Assembly (NCBI GenBank): GCA_001028815.1
Contig: LDJB01000002.1
Coordinates: 434,001 to 498,000, forward strand
Source: Peptococcaceae bacterium 1109
GTDB taxonomy: Bacteria; Bacillota; Limnochordia; Darwinibacteriales; Darwinibacteriaceae
DNA length: 64,000 nucleotides
Direction: 5' to 3'
Part shown: positions 1 through 8,430 of the stretch, piece by piece
How positions within the stretch are numbered: position 1 is the first letter of the stretch
How the letters are laid out: each line of letters begins with the position of its first letter
Program-made: the position numbers and the translations under genes
The notes under the pieces: generated by a model
Told to the model about the DNA's origin: nothing
What the model saw: only the letters and a program-made list of their open reading frames with translations
The model's database searches: none

Positions 1-58
1 CTTGGAAGCCATCAATGAACTGTTGGCCAAGGAAGGGCAAAGCCAGAAAGGCAATTAG
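1..58 (+). CDS. 3' end of an unidentified gene entering the window
   Basis: An open frame enters from the left and ends at the TAG at 56-58. The last residues read LEAINELLAKEGQSQKGN, a hydrophilic helical tail typical of a cytoplasmic protein. Too little is present to name it. Its stop overlaps the stop of the convergent Nudix gene by a few bases. Confidence 0.5.
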   Translation, partial: LEAINELLAKEGQSQKGN

Positions 59-555
59 TGGCTGCGCTGGCGCTCTGCCTCCCGCATCATGCGAATGTAC
101 TTAAAGAGGGCAATGATGGTTTTCGCATCGTGAATCTCGCCCTCATCGATGAGCTGCTCTGCCTCTTTAAGGGGGATCCACCGCACCTTGATATCTTCCC
201 CTTCATCAGGGTTGGGTGAACCAGGAGTGAGCCCTTCTCCTAAGAAGAGGTAGAGCACCTCATTGGTATACCCAGGGGTGGGATAAAGGTAACCCATGGG
301 CTCGAGTTTTTCCACCTTGTATCCCGTCTCTTCCTCTAGTTCTCGGAGGGCACATTGGGCTGGGCTTTCGTCCCCATCGATCGATCCTGCGGGAATTTCC
401 AGCATGTTGCGGTTCGCAGCGGGACGGTACTGCTCTACCATGAGCACCTTGCCGTCTTGCACAACCAAGGTGGCCGCGGCACCAGGATGTTCAACCATCT
501 TAAACTGCCTGACCTGGCCGCCGATCCATGCGTCTTTGGTAATGAATCTAAACAC
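55..555 (-). CDS. Nudix hydrolase, ADP-ribose pyrophosphatase type
   Basis: The 166-residue cytoplasmic protein carries a complete Nudix box: G, five residues, E, seven residues, then REL-EEETGY (within GSIDGDESPAQ...RELEEETGY). This loop binds the Mg2+ ions that hydrolyse nucleoside diphosphates linked to another group. The length, the preceding EIPAG and the following PTPGYTNEVLYLFL stretch resemble the NudF/ADP-ribose pyrophosphatase branch, so ADP-ribose is the likely substrate. I chose GTG at 555 because GAGGTGA lies 5 nt upstream; a GTG at 564 sits inside that RBS. The gene is divergent from the ArsR-type regulator with about 70 bp between the starts. The family call is firm; the substrate is inferred. 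Confidence 0.9.
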   Translation of the reverse strand: MFRFITKDAWIGGQVRQFKMVEHPGAAATLVVQDGKVLMVEQYRPAANRNMLEIPAGSIDGDESPAQCALRELEEETGYKVEKLEPMGYLYPTPGYTNEVLYLFLGEGLTPGSPNPDEGEDIKVRWIPLKEAEQLIDEGEIHDAKTIIALFKYIRMMREAERQRSH

Positions 556-623
556 GTTAATCACCTCGTAAATGCTATTCTTGCCCTGAACCAGAAGTCC
601 TGTTGCAGATAGGAGAATGGGAT

Positions 624-1541
624 ATGATTTTGCAGTTTGGGATCGAGTTTAAAGAAGCCTATGAACTGCTGGTGAGTGCTTGGGCTGGAGCCTTTGCTAA
701 ACAGCCCGGAATGCTTGGCCTCAGCCGGGACTGGTTCAACTGGTGCACCACCAAGCTGTCTGCACAAAACCTGACCCTCCTGGAAGAGATCCGCAGAATG
801 GAGCAAGCCATTCCCGTTGCTCTCGCCCTAAATTCGCCCAACCCCACTGCGGTTGGATTCATCAAATGGGTGAACTCCCTCAGCGGTTCCGACGCCTATG
901 AAATCATCTACTCTTTTGATCCCAACGCCCAGCGGAAAACCCCCCAGGTACTGCGGAAGCTTTGCCAAACCCTGGGAAGGGGCCTGGGGATGTGGTACGA
1001 CCAGTATTTCCACCGCATCGCCCCGAAAATCACCGCTGCCCTGGAAACCAGCGCTGCACAAGCCCATGCCCTGCTGGAAAGCTTTGATGAGCGGCCCCAA
1101 GACTTGATCAAGGAACTAACCCAGAGCCTAGTCTGGGAAGCCCTTGCCGTTACAGACATTACCATGATACCCCAGGCCCATCTCAGCCCGTGGCCTGTTT
1201 ACCTCATCGGCGGCGATCACGGGGTGGTCTTCTACCCCGTTGCAGGTATCCTTCCTCAGGAAGACAAAAGCGCAGAGGTGGAGCGCCTTCTAAAGGCTCT
1301 CGCTGACCCGAGCAGGATGAATCTCCTTCGCTTGATCGGCAGCGATGTCGCGCGGTTCACCGATTTGGTTGAAAAGAGCGGACTCGCGAAGAGCACTGTT
1401 CATCACCACCTCGTTGCCCTGCGGCATGCGGGGCTTTTATGGCTGCATGTGGGAGATGATACCGCGGCGCGCTTTAGCGTCCGCTGGGAGGCGGTGCGCA
1501 GCTTAAGCAGTCAACTAGAAGGGGTGTTACTGGGAAAATGA
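624..1541 (+). CDS. ArsR-family transcriptional regulator with long N-terminal domain
   Basis: The 305-residue protein ends in a classic winged helix of the ArsR type: ALADPSRMNLLRLIG, a recognition region around SGLAKSTVHHHLVALRHAGLL, then the wing. About 215 residues precede it and contain no metal-binding Cys motif, so this is unlikely to be a simple arsenic or metal sensor; the N-terminal part probably senses or dimerises and resembles long regulators found in Bacilli. I start at ATG 624 because AGGAG at 611-615 lies 8 nt upstream, rather than TTG at 603. It is divergently arranged with the Nudix gene and may regulate itself or that gene. Ligand unknown. Confidence 0.8.
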   Translation: MILQFGIEFKEAYELLVSAWAGAFAKQPGMLGLSRDWFNWCTTKLSAQNLTLLEEIRRMEQAIPVALALNSPNPTAVGFIKWVNSLSGSDAYEIIYSFDPNAQRKTPQVLRKLCQTLGRGLGMWYDQYFHRIAPKITAALETSAAQAHALLESFDERPQDLIKELTQSLVWEALAVTDITMIPQAHLSPWPVYLIGGDHGVVFYPVAGILPQEDKSAEVERLLKALADPSRMNLLRLIGSDVARFTDLVEKSGLAKSTVHHHLVALRHAGLLWLHVGDDTAARFSVRWEAVRSLSSQLEGVLLGK

Positions 1542-1615
1542 CGCCCTAGTCCTATGCGTTTCATCCCTGGTATGCATACACTGTTACCAGAGTTGAGACG
1601 AAAGGAGGCGTCCTA

Positions 1616-2215
1616 GTGATATTCCCAGCCCCACCCGCGAATTGCAGCGGTTTTTACTATACTGTCCGGCCAGGGGATAGCCTGTTTAGCATTGCACAGC
1701 GGTTTGGGGTGCCGCTCTCTGCTTTAATTGCCGCCAATCCCCAGATCCCTAACCCTAATCTGATTTTCCCCGGCCAGGTAATCTGTATCCCTGCATCCCA
1801 ACCTGGGGTACCATCCGTGGAATGCGCTATGCTGCTTTTTAGGACGGCGAACATCCCGTTTAACCCCGCAGCTGAAGCCGGCGGAGTGGCCCGGGTATTC
1901 CAGCGCTCTGGGCAGTCAGGCAATGTCCTGGTTTCTGCCATCGGCCTGCCACCGCCTGGATCTTTAGGCGGGAACATTTATGTGGCCTGGATTCGGCGGA
2001 CCAACGCACCTCCCATCCCAATCCAGCTGTTCCGAACCGCCCCAGTGGCCATTGAGCCTGGTGTTTACGTCGGAGCCTTTGTGTTCGGCCCTGGAGAGAT
2101 AATCGCGCCTTTCCAAGATATGGTGGTCACCGCGGAGCTTGGGTTCCCAGTAACGACGCCCAACTTGAACCGCATCGCCCTGATCGGCCAGTTCAGCCAG
2201 TGCTGCCCAAGGTAA
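1616..2215 (+). CDS. LysM-domain protein
   Basis: The 199-residue protein starts at GTG after AAAGGAGG. Residues about 10-60 form one LysM module (YYTVRPGDSLFSIAQRFGV ... NPNLIFPGQVICIP), the usual peptidoglycan or chitin-type glycan-binding fold. The remaining ~135 residues are rich in Pro, Gly and beta-strand-like hydrophobics and end in QCCPR; I do not recognise this part. There is no signal peptide, so the protein may be deposited from the mother cell on the spore cortex or coat, as Bacillus SafA is, but that is an inference from the lack of a signal peptide and the spore-former context. A strong terminator follows directly. Confidence 0.8.
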   Translation: MIFPAPPANCSGFYYTVRPGDSLFSIAQRFGVPLSALIAANPQIPNPNLIFPGQVICIPASQPGVPSVECAMLLFRTANIPFNPAAEAGGVARVFQRSGQSGNVLVSAIGLPPPGSLGGNIYVAWIRRTNAPPIPIQLFRTAPVAIEPGVYVGAFVFGPGEIIAPFQDMVVTAELGFPVTTPNLNRIALIGQFSQCCPR

Positions 2216-2224
2216 TTCAGACAG

Positions 2225-2259
2225 AAATAACCCCGCCCGTAAAGCGGGGTTATTTTTTT
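2225..2259 (+). terminator. Rho-independent terminator after the LysM gene
   Basis: A 12-bp stem AAATAACCCCGC (2225-2236) pairs with GCGGGGTTATTT (2244-2255) around a 7-nt loop, followed by a T run. Confidence 0.9.
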
Positions 2260-2309
2260 CTGTTTCGGGTATTCTATGGAAAGATACGTGGCACAGGGAG
2301 GTTTTGGCA

Positions 2310-2798
2310 GTGGAGCTCATTCAGGCACTGTTTTACCCAGTCTTCGTCTTAGCTGTCACTGTGGCAATCATGATCTTCATTCCCAGGGATCAGCTCCGGG
2401 GATTGCTCCCCGCGGCCGCGGTCATCGGGGGGCTGGGAGATGTGATCGTGGTCTGGCTGTTCCAAGACGTCCTCAAGATCATCTGGTTCAAGAATCATGG
2501 TATCTGGGAGTGCGCCAACCAGCACTTCTTCTCTCCCATTGGCTGGACAATGGTGATGGTGCTTTACTTCTACTTCTTCCCCCGTCACCTTAGAATCCTG
2601 CGCTACCTTTACACTGCGGCCTGGGCGGCCCTCGCGGTGGGTTACGGCTTACTCGTGCGCAACGTTGAGCTCTACGACTTCCGCCCGTGGTTTTTCCCTG
2701 TTCCCATCTACCTCACATTCCTAGGCTGGTTTACCTTCGCGATTTGGGCTTATCACGCTCTGGGGGCTGCGCATTCGCCAGAACAGGCGGATAAGTGA
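2310..2798 (+). CDS. CBO0543-like integral membrane protein
   Basis: The 162-residue protein is almost entirely hydrophobic, with about five membrane helices: FYPVFVLAVTVAIMIFIP, a second near GLLPAAAVIGGLGDVIVVWLF, then WTMVMVLYFYFF, YLYTAAWAALAVGYGLL and FPVPIYLTFLGWFTFAIWAY. The order and the conserved W/N/H polar residues resemble the small CBO0543 family of Bacilli and Clostridia, which has no known function. GTG 2310 is preferred because AGGGAGG (2295-2301) lies 8 nt upstream; TTG 2304 is too close. Its 3' end overlaps the convergent oxidoreductase by about 46 bp. Confidence 0.7.
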   Translation: MELIQALFYPVFVLAVTVAIMIFIPRDQLRGLLPAAAVIGGLGDVIVVWLFQDVLKIIWFKNHGIWECANQHFFSPIGWTMVMVLYFYFFPRHLRILRYLYTAAWAALAVGYGLLVRNVELYDFRPWFFPVPIYLTFLGWFTFAIWAYHALGAAHSPEQADK

Positions 2799-3751
2799 CA
2801 TGCTTCCATAACTGCCACCACACCCATGCCGAACTCCCCTGGGATGAGGGGTGATTGTCCCGTGCGGATACAACTGGAGAAGTGTTCCACCTCAAGCTGG
2901 TAGGGATTGCTAGAAGGAAACTGGATCTCCTCCCGCACCGGGCCATTCTGGACCACGATGGCAACCTCTGCACGATCTGGGCGCCACGGCCGGTTGATGA
3001 TAATCCTGCCGCCGGTTCCCACAATCTCTACCATCTGCCGATCTTCCATGACAAAACTGCTGTCAAACACCGCCATACGCCCGCCTGAATACTCCAAGAT
3101 ACCGCACATGGAAAGGTCAACATCAGGAGCTTCGGGCCGGTACACCCCAGTAGCTTTCACCTTCACGGGCAGCTCACCGTAAATCAGGTTCGAGAGATGA
3201 ATGGGATAACAGCCTACATCCATCAGGCTGCCACCGCCAAGGCCCTGCACCATCCTGATGTTGGTTTCATCCTCCAGAATGAAGCTGAAGGTTCCCCTAA
3301 TGAGTTTGACCTCGCCGATGCGCCCTTCCTGTATGAGCTCCTCTACTTTGAAGATCTGCGGGTGGAAGCGGTACATGAAGGCTTCCATGAAGATCATGCC
3401 CTCAGCACGGGCAACCTCTAGCATCTCCCGGCACTGCTCCACGTTCAAAGCCATAGGTTTCTCGCACAGCACATGCTTTTTTGCCTGCAGCGCTTTGACA
3501 GTCCACTCGTGGTGCAGGTTATTGGGCAGGGGAATGTAGACTGCTTCGATTTCCGGATCCGCAAGGAGTTCCTCATAGCTGCCGTAGGCCCGCTGCGCTC
3601 CCCACTCCGCCTTAAGCTCCTCCGCTCTCGCCTTACTGCGGCTGGCTACCCCGTACAGAACTGCGTTTCTTGCATCGGCCAAGCCCGGCACGAACTGGGC
3701 ATGGGCAATGTGCGCGCCACCTAAGATACCCCATTTTACTGGAACGTCCAC
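2753..3751 (-). CDS. Gfo/Idh/MocA-family NAD(P)-dependent oxidoreductase
   Basis: The 332-residue protein has the two-domain layout of this family: an N-terminal Rossmann fold (VKWGILGGAHIA, then VASRS), the EKP signature in VLCEKPMAL with the catalytic-site Lys, and a C-terminal alpha/beta domain containing GGGSLMDVGCYPIHL. Such enzymes oxidise or reduce sugars, inositols or their derivatives. It starts at GTG 3751 after AAGGCGGTG. It is divergent from the beta-lactamase-fold gene and convergent with the membrane gene. The substrate cannot be read from the sequence; sugar use elsewhere in the window makes a carbohydrate likely. Confidence 0.88.
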   Translation of the reverse strand: MDVPVKWGILGGAHIAHAQFVPGLADARNAVLYGVASRSKARAEELKAEWGAQRAYGSYEELLADPEIEAVYIPLPNNLHHEWTVKALQAKKHVLCEKPMALNVEQCREMLEVARAEGMIFMEAFMYRFHPQIFKVEELIQEGRIGEVKLIRGTFSFILEDETNIRMVQGLGGGSLMDVGCYPIHLSNLIYGELPVKVKATGVYRPEAPDVDLSMCGILEYSGGRMAVFDSSFVMEDRQMVEIVGTGGRIIINRPWRPDRAEVAIVVQNGPVREEIQFPSSNPYQLEVEHFSSCIRTGQSPLIPGEFGMGVVAVMEACHLSACSGECAAPRA

Positions 3752-3869
3752 TTCTTTACACCGCCTTACGCACTTTTAATTGATTGTTCCCAACTTCTAC
3801 CTAAATGAGCAGGATCCCTCTCGCCCTTGCAGAACAGGAACAACAAAAGCATTGTCGAGGTGGGACAGG

Positions 3870-5750
3870 ATGGTTAAACGGCTGGGTGCAATGTTGGTCT
3901 TAATGTGTCTGGTTCTAACGTGCAGAGGTACCGCTGCCCTTTCCCCGGAAGACGCAGGAGATCTGGAGGCCTTCTTCGATGGCGTGTTCGCGATTCAACA
4001 GCGGCAGTACAAGGTGCCTGGCATCGCGGTTGCTGTAGTGAAGGATGGCGAGGTACTCTTTGCCAAAGGTTACGGCCACGGGGATTTAGAGGCTGGACAG
4101 GCCGTAGATCCCGCCTACACCCTCTTCCGGGCGGGCTCAAACACCAAGGTCCTGGTGTGGACCGCGGTGATGCAGTTAGTCGAAGCGGGGGAACTTGACC
4201 TCCATCGGGACATCAATGAGTACCTGGACTTCCAAATCCCCGGGCAGCTCCATTCGGGAGCTCAAGCACCCCCCATTACCCTGCACCATCTCTTGACTCA
4301 CACTGCTGGATTTGAGGAAGTAATTTCAGAGACGTTCGTGCTCTCAGAAGAGGATCTTCGGCCTCTCGGGGAATACCTGCAGGTGCGCATGCCTGCTCGG
4401 GTTGCTCTACCAGGCACCATGCTGGCTTACTCCAACTATGGCTCAGCCCTGGCAGGCTACATTGTAGAGCGGGTTTCAGGCATGCCTTTCTACGAGTATG
4501 TTGAAGAACACATTTTCAAGCCCTTAGGGATGGAAAACAGCACTCTCAGGCAGCCCCTCCCAGCCCACTTAGCACCGTACCTATCCCAAGGCTACCGCTG
4601 GAGCGCTGGAAGGCACGTTGCAGGGGAATTTGAACTGGTGCAGGCCTATCCAGCGGGAAGCCTCACCAGCTCCACCCTGGACATGGCAAAGCTCATGATA
4701 GCCCACCTGCAGCTGGGCGCCTACGGGGAAGAACGCATCTTAGAGGAAGAAACAGCCCGGCTCATGCAGGCTCAACAGTACACTAACCACCCGGAGCTGC
4801 CGGGTATGGCGTATGGATTTATTGAGAACTATATCAACGGATACCGCATCCTGGAGCAAGGGGGAGATACGGGGCTGTTCCATACAGGCTTGTTCCTCAT
4901 ACCCGAAGAGCAGGCGGGTTTGTACGTCGCATATAACGCGCTGGAAGCGGCTCCAGCAAGGCAGGACCTGTTTGAAGCCTTTATGAACCGCTACTTCCCA
5001 GAAAAGGCGCAGGGAGAAATCACACCCCAGCCCATCGCCCCAGGAACTGGCTCTAACTATGCAGGCAACTACCATTCTACCCGGAGCAACTTCACCAAGC
5101 CAGAGGGCATCGTCCGCTTGTTCCAGGCTTACCGAGTAGATGTGGATGCGGAGGGTTACTTGGTCATCTCTGCCTTCGGCCGCACAAGCCGCTACGGAGA
5201 GATTGCCCCAGGGGTGTTCCGGAATCTTGAGACGGGGAGTAAAATTGCCCTTACATTCCGGGACGGCCGTGTGACCGCCATCCACCTCCCAGGCCCCTAT
5301 TCCTTAATTAGGGCTCCATGGTACCAAACTCTGGGGGCCTTTGGTGCATTAGTTGGCGCTGCCGCCTTGTTTATGATCTTTACACTAATCGTGTGGCTGG
5401 TCCAGCTCGGAAGGCCCGCTCGGCGTAAGCCCCGGTTCACCCTGCCCAAACTTGTGGGCACCTTGTTTATCTTGGGCTCCTTCTCGCTGCTCTTCATCTT
5501 GATTGGAGCCGCCGCCGATATCCACCCAGATATGCAAGCGCCCCGCATGTTCTTCCAGCCCACCGGGACCTTGGACACCATTTCCAACCTGCCCAGGGCC
5601 CTGGGGATCCTCGCTAGCACCATGGTTATCTTGACGCTGGCCGCGTGGTTCAGGAGCATGGGCACTGCCTGGATGCGGGTTCATTTCACTCTCCTAACAC
5701 TGTGTGCGACGGGCGTCACTTGGTTAATGTGGAGCCTAAACTTCCTGTAG
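3870..5750 (+). CDS. Secreted class C beta-lactamase-fold serine hydrolase with four C-terminal membrane helices
   Basis: The 626-residue protein has a signal peptide (MVKRLGAMLVLMCLVLTCRGTAAL) and a beta-lactamase/esterase domain. The nucleophile motif is S90-N-T-K93 (RAGSNTK), the second motif is Y187-S-N189, and GGDTGLFHTGLF lies where the third motif is expected. The last ~120 residues hold four hydrophobic helices, so the catalytic domain is tethered outside the membrane. Relatives act as D-aminopeptidases, esterases or peptide hydrolases rather than true lactamases. I chose ATG 3870 because GAGGTGGG lies about 6 nt upstream and the signal peptide then begins at residue 1; upstream in-frame codons lack an RBS. 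Substrate unknown. Confidence 0.85.
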   Translation: MVKRLGAMLVLMCLVLTCRGTAALSPEDAGDLEAFFDGVFAIQQRQYKVPGIAVAVVKDGEVLFAKGYGHGDLEAGQAVDPAYTLFRAGSNTKVLVWTAVMQLVEAGELDLHRDINEYLDFQIPGQLHSGAQAPPITLHHLLTHTAGFEEVISETFVLSEEDLRPLGEYLQVRMPARVALPGTMLAYSNYGSALAGYIVERVSGMPFYEYVEEHIFKPLGMENSTLRQPLPAHLAPYLSQGYRWSAGRHVAGEFELVQAYPAGSLTSSTLDMAKLMIAHLQLGAYGEERILEEETARLMQAQQYTNHPELPGMAYGFIENYINGYRILEQGGDTGLFHTGLFLIPEEQAGLYVAYNALEAAPARQDLFEAFMNRYFPEKAQGEITPQPIAPGTGSNYAGNYHSTRSNFTKPEGIVRLFQAYRVDVDAEGYLVISAFGRTSRYGEIAPGVFRNLETGSKIALTFRDGRVTAIHLPGPYSLIRAPWYQTLGAFGALVGAAALFMIFTLIVWLVQLGRPARRKPRFTLPKLVGTLFILGSFSLLFILIGAAADIHPDMQAPRMFFQPTGTLDTISNLPRALGILASTMVILTLAAWFRSMGTAWMRVHFTLLTLCATGVTWLMWSLNFL

Positions 5751-5795
5751 TCTTCCAGTCCGAACGGACATGTTTTCCTTTTTCCCGCACGAGTA

Positions 5796-5801
5796 TATAA
5801 T
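5796..5801 (+). promoter_or_regulatory. Candidate -10 box for the alarmone synthetase gene
   Basis: A perfect TATAAT at 5796-5801 lies about 46 bp upstream of the chosen start. The matching -35 position (5773-5778, TTTTCC) is weak, so the promoter call is tentative. Confidence 0.4.
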
Positions 5802-5847
5802 ATGTATGGGGAATGAAAACAAAAACTTAACCGAACAGGAGAAGTCA

Positions 5848-7158
5848 ATGTCTATTATTGATCGGTTTCTGGAAGACTACAAAGCCCGCATGGACCGCTA
5901 CGAGCGGGTAGCTCAGCTCTGTGCGATCCAGTGCGAGAGTGGTCTCAGGCGAAACGGGCTGCGGGCGTTGGTGACCTATCGGGCCAAGCGCCTGGACAGC
6001 CTCTTGGAAAAAGTAACGATCCGCCACGCAGAGAAAAACTACCAGACTTTAGACGAAATCTACGACGATATTGTGGACCTAGCAGGCGTACGCATCGCCC
6101 TGTACTTTCCCGGCGACCGCACGGAAGTAGATGCATTGGTACGTTCCCACTTCCTGGTGGAAAAAGTGAAAAACTTCCCGGAAGACATCGACTATTCTTA
6201 TCCTTATCCGAAGCGGTTTTCAGGATACTCTGCCCGTCACTATCGTATTCGCCTTAGGCCATCCTCCCTCGCACACGAGGACCAGCACTTGGCAGAGCTG
6301 TTAGTCGAACTGCAGGTAGGTTCGGTCCTCATGCATTCCTGGGCGGAAGTGGAGCACGACCTAGTTTACAAGAACCGCTTGGGGCACTTATCCTACGATG
6401 AATATGCCATCTTAGACGAGTTAAACGGTTTGATGCACGCTGGGGAAGTGGCCCTGGAAAGGCTGCAAGAGGCAGTGAAGCGTCGGATTCAAACTGAATC
6501 CCAGCCCTTCTCAAACCACTATGAACTCGCGGCCTACCTCTACGACTACCTCCGCCAAACCACGCCCCACGGCACTGAACCGTTTATTGGGCGTGCAGAC
6601 ATCTTGTTCCGCTTCCTCCAGATTCTCGGGCTGGATACAGTGAAGAGCCTCGAGCCGTTCCTGGGGAAATGCAATCCTCGGATGCAGAGCAAGCCCATAA
6701 CGGAGCAAATTGTAGACATCATCCTAGCTCAGAACGAAGAGTTCTATCAAGCGTACAATCGAGCGCGGCAAGAAGTAAGCCGCATTGACCCCTTCGGGGC
6801 ACCCCACGAAGCCGTATCCTATTTTTCTGACAAGAGAGGCCTGGGTTTTTTTATGCGGCAGTGGATCGCGATGGAGACCATTCTAAGTGAGATCCTGGGC
6901 AACGTTTTGCTTAGTTCCGATAACTTCTCAACCTCACTGCAGAAGGCCCGCAACGGCCTCGATGATGAAAGCCTCGCGGAACTGGAGCACGTCCACCGCC
7001 TCCGGGATCAAATCCTCTATGGAGACAGCTGGCCCAGCGAAGAAGAACTAACCCGGGCCGGTAAATTTCTGCAGAAGCTTTTGCAGAACCTTTCCCACCA
7101 TAGCCCAGATGTAGAGGAGATACTGCGTAAATACCTTCCTCCTGCCGAACCCCAGTAA
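5848..7158 (+). CDS. RelA/SpoT-domain (p)ppGpp synthetase with long C-terminal extension
   Basis: The 436-residue cytoplasmic protein has a RelA/SpoT nucleotidyltransferase domain at about residues 40-210. Visible motifs are LAGVRIALYF with the metal/ATP-binding region, GYSARHYRI for the GTP site, and VELQVGSVLMHSWAEVEHDLVYK. There is no HD hydrolase domain before it and no TGS/ACT region after it, so it should be a synthetase-only enzyme. About 220 further residues follow that I do not recognise; they are helical and charged and nearly double the usual small alarmone synthetase length. ATG 5848 is preferred with AGGAGA just upstream; upstream in-frame ATGs lie on the -10 box. It stands alone between two transcription signals. 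Confidence 0.82.
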   Translation: MSIIDRFLEDYKARMDRYERVAQLCAIQCESGLRRNGLRALVTYRAKRLDSLLEKVTIRHAEKNYQTLDEIYDDIVDLAGVRIALYFPGDRTEVDALVRSHFLVEKVKNFPEDIDYSYPYPKRFSGYSARHYRIRLRPSSLAHEDQHLAELLVELQVGSVLMHSWAEVEHDLVYKNRLGHLSYDEYAILDELNGLMHAGEVALERLQEAVKRRIQTESQPFSNHYELAAYLYDYLRQTTPHGTEPFIGRADILFRFLQILGLDTVKSLEPFLGKCNPRMQSKPITEQIVDIILAQNEEFYQAYNRARQEVSRIDPFGAPHEAVSYFSDKRGLGFFMRQWIAMETILSEILGNVLLSSDNFSTSLQKARNGLDDESLAELEHVHRLRDQILYGDSWPSEEELTRAGKFLQKLLQNLSHHSPDVEEILRKYLPPAEPQ

Positions 7159-7160
7159 AG

Positions 7161-7187
7161 CCCGCCAGCCCGTGCTGGCGGGTTTTT
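7161..7187 (+). terminator. Terminator after the alarmone synthetase
   Basis: CCCGCCAGC (7161-7169) pairs with GCTGGCGGG (7174-7182), followed by five T. Confidence 0.92.
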
Positions 7188-7260
7188 CCCGTAGCAGTGA
7201 AGGATTTAAACGCTCATCTTTAGAATGTGTAGGGGAGAACAAAGAAGGAGGGCATGCATC

Positions 7261-8430
7261 TTGGACGTATATCAAAAAGCATTAGAATGTCATCGTCAGT
7301 GGCAAGGTAAGCTGGACTATAGGAGCAAGGTGGAAATAAAGTCAGCAGCCGAGTTAAGCTTAGCCTATTCTCCAGGTGTGGCCGCACCGTGCCGTGAAAT
7401 CGCAAAAGACAAGAGCAAGGTCTTTGAGTACACTGGCCGGGGAAACACCATTGCAGTCGTATCAGATGGCTCCGCGGTGTTAGGCTTAGGGAATATTGGA
7501 CCAGAAGCAGCACTCCCAGTAATGGAGGGCAAGGCTATCCTCTTTAAGGAATTTGCCGACGTCAATGCACTGCCCATCGTGTTGAACACTCAAGATCCAG
7601 ATGAGATCGTCCAGGTAGTGAAGGCGCTAGAACCCAGTATTGCGGGAGTTAACCTAGAGGACATCTCCGCACCTCGCTGTTTTGAGATTGAGGAGCGGCT
7701 TAAGAAAGAAACGGACATCTTCATTTTCCACGACGACCAACACGGGACTGCAGTAGTATGCTTAGCCGCCCTGATCAATGCTCTGAAAGTTGTGGGCAAG
7801 GATGAGTCGTGCACCATAGTGGTGAACGGCATCGGGGCCGCCGGAGCTGCCATCGTGCGCCTCTTGCAGGTTGCAGGCTTCACAAACCTTCGCACTTGCG
7901 GAAAACAGGGCCGTCTCATCCCGGGAGACCCCAATAACAACCCCGTCCAGGAACAAATCGCGCAAGTCACTAATCCCAACGGTGAGCGCCAGTCCCTAGC
8001 AGAAGCTCTGGTAGGTGCCGATGTGTTTATCGGGGTTTCCGCGGCCAACATCGTCACCGGGGACATGGTGAAGAACATGAACGATCAACCGGTGATTATG
8101 GCGCTAGCCAACCCTGAGCCAGAGATTTCAGTGGACGAGGCCAAGGCTGCAGGGGCAGCAGTCGTTGCCACAGGCCGATCTGACTATCCCAATCAAGTAA
8201 ACAACGTTCTGGGCTTCCCAGGCATTTTCCGCGGCGCCTTGGATGTGCGGGCCACCGATATCAACGATGCGATGAAGATCGCAGCAGCAGAAGCTATCGC
8301 TAGCGTTGTGGAAGAACCTACAGCAGATATGATCATCCCCTCTCCCTTCGATAAGCGCGTAGCGGAGCGGGTAGCCGCAGCTGTGCGGGAAAAAGCTATT
8401 GAGACTGGAGTGGCCCGGGAGGGGAGATAA
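7261..8430 (+). CDS. NAD(P)-dependent malic enzyme
   Basis: The 389-residue protein catalyses oxidative decarboxylation of malate to pyruvate and CO2. It shows the family's signatures: [49 protein letters not shown] with the metal ligands, [11 protein letters not shown], and the dinucleotide-binding [10 protein letters not shown]. The length matches the short bacterial form without a phosphotransacetylase domain. TTG 7261 is chosen because AAGGAGG (7245-7251) is 9 nt upstream and the resulting N-terminus ([18 protein letters not shown]) fits the family. It ends directly against the MalY-type gene with no gap, so the two are probably translated together. Cofactor preference is not determined. 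Confidence 0.95.
   Translation: MDVYQKALECHRQWQGKLDYRSKVEIKSAAELSLAYSPGVAAPCREIAKDKSKVFEYTGRGNTIAVVSDGSAVLGLGNIGPEAALPVMEGKAILFKEFADVNALPIVLNTQDPDEIVQVVKALEPSIAGVNLEDISAPRCFEIEERLKKETDIFIFHDDQHGTAVVCLAALINALKVVGKDESCTIVVNGIGAAGAAIVRLLQVAGFTNLRTCGKQGRLIPGDPNNNPVQEQIAQVTNPNGERQSLAEALVGADVFIGVSAANIVTGDMVKNMNDQPVIMALANPEPEISVDEAKAAGAAVVATGRSDYPNQVNNVLGFPGIFRGALDVRATDINDAMKIAAAEAIASVVEEPTADMIIPSPFDKRVAERVAAAVREKAIETGVAREGR

Noticed and set aside
3870-5750. True class C beta-lactamase
   Set aside because: Membrane helices at the C-terminus and the SNTK/YSN context fit esterase/peptidase relatives more than AmpC enzymes.
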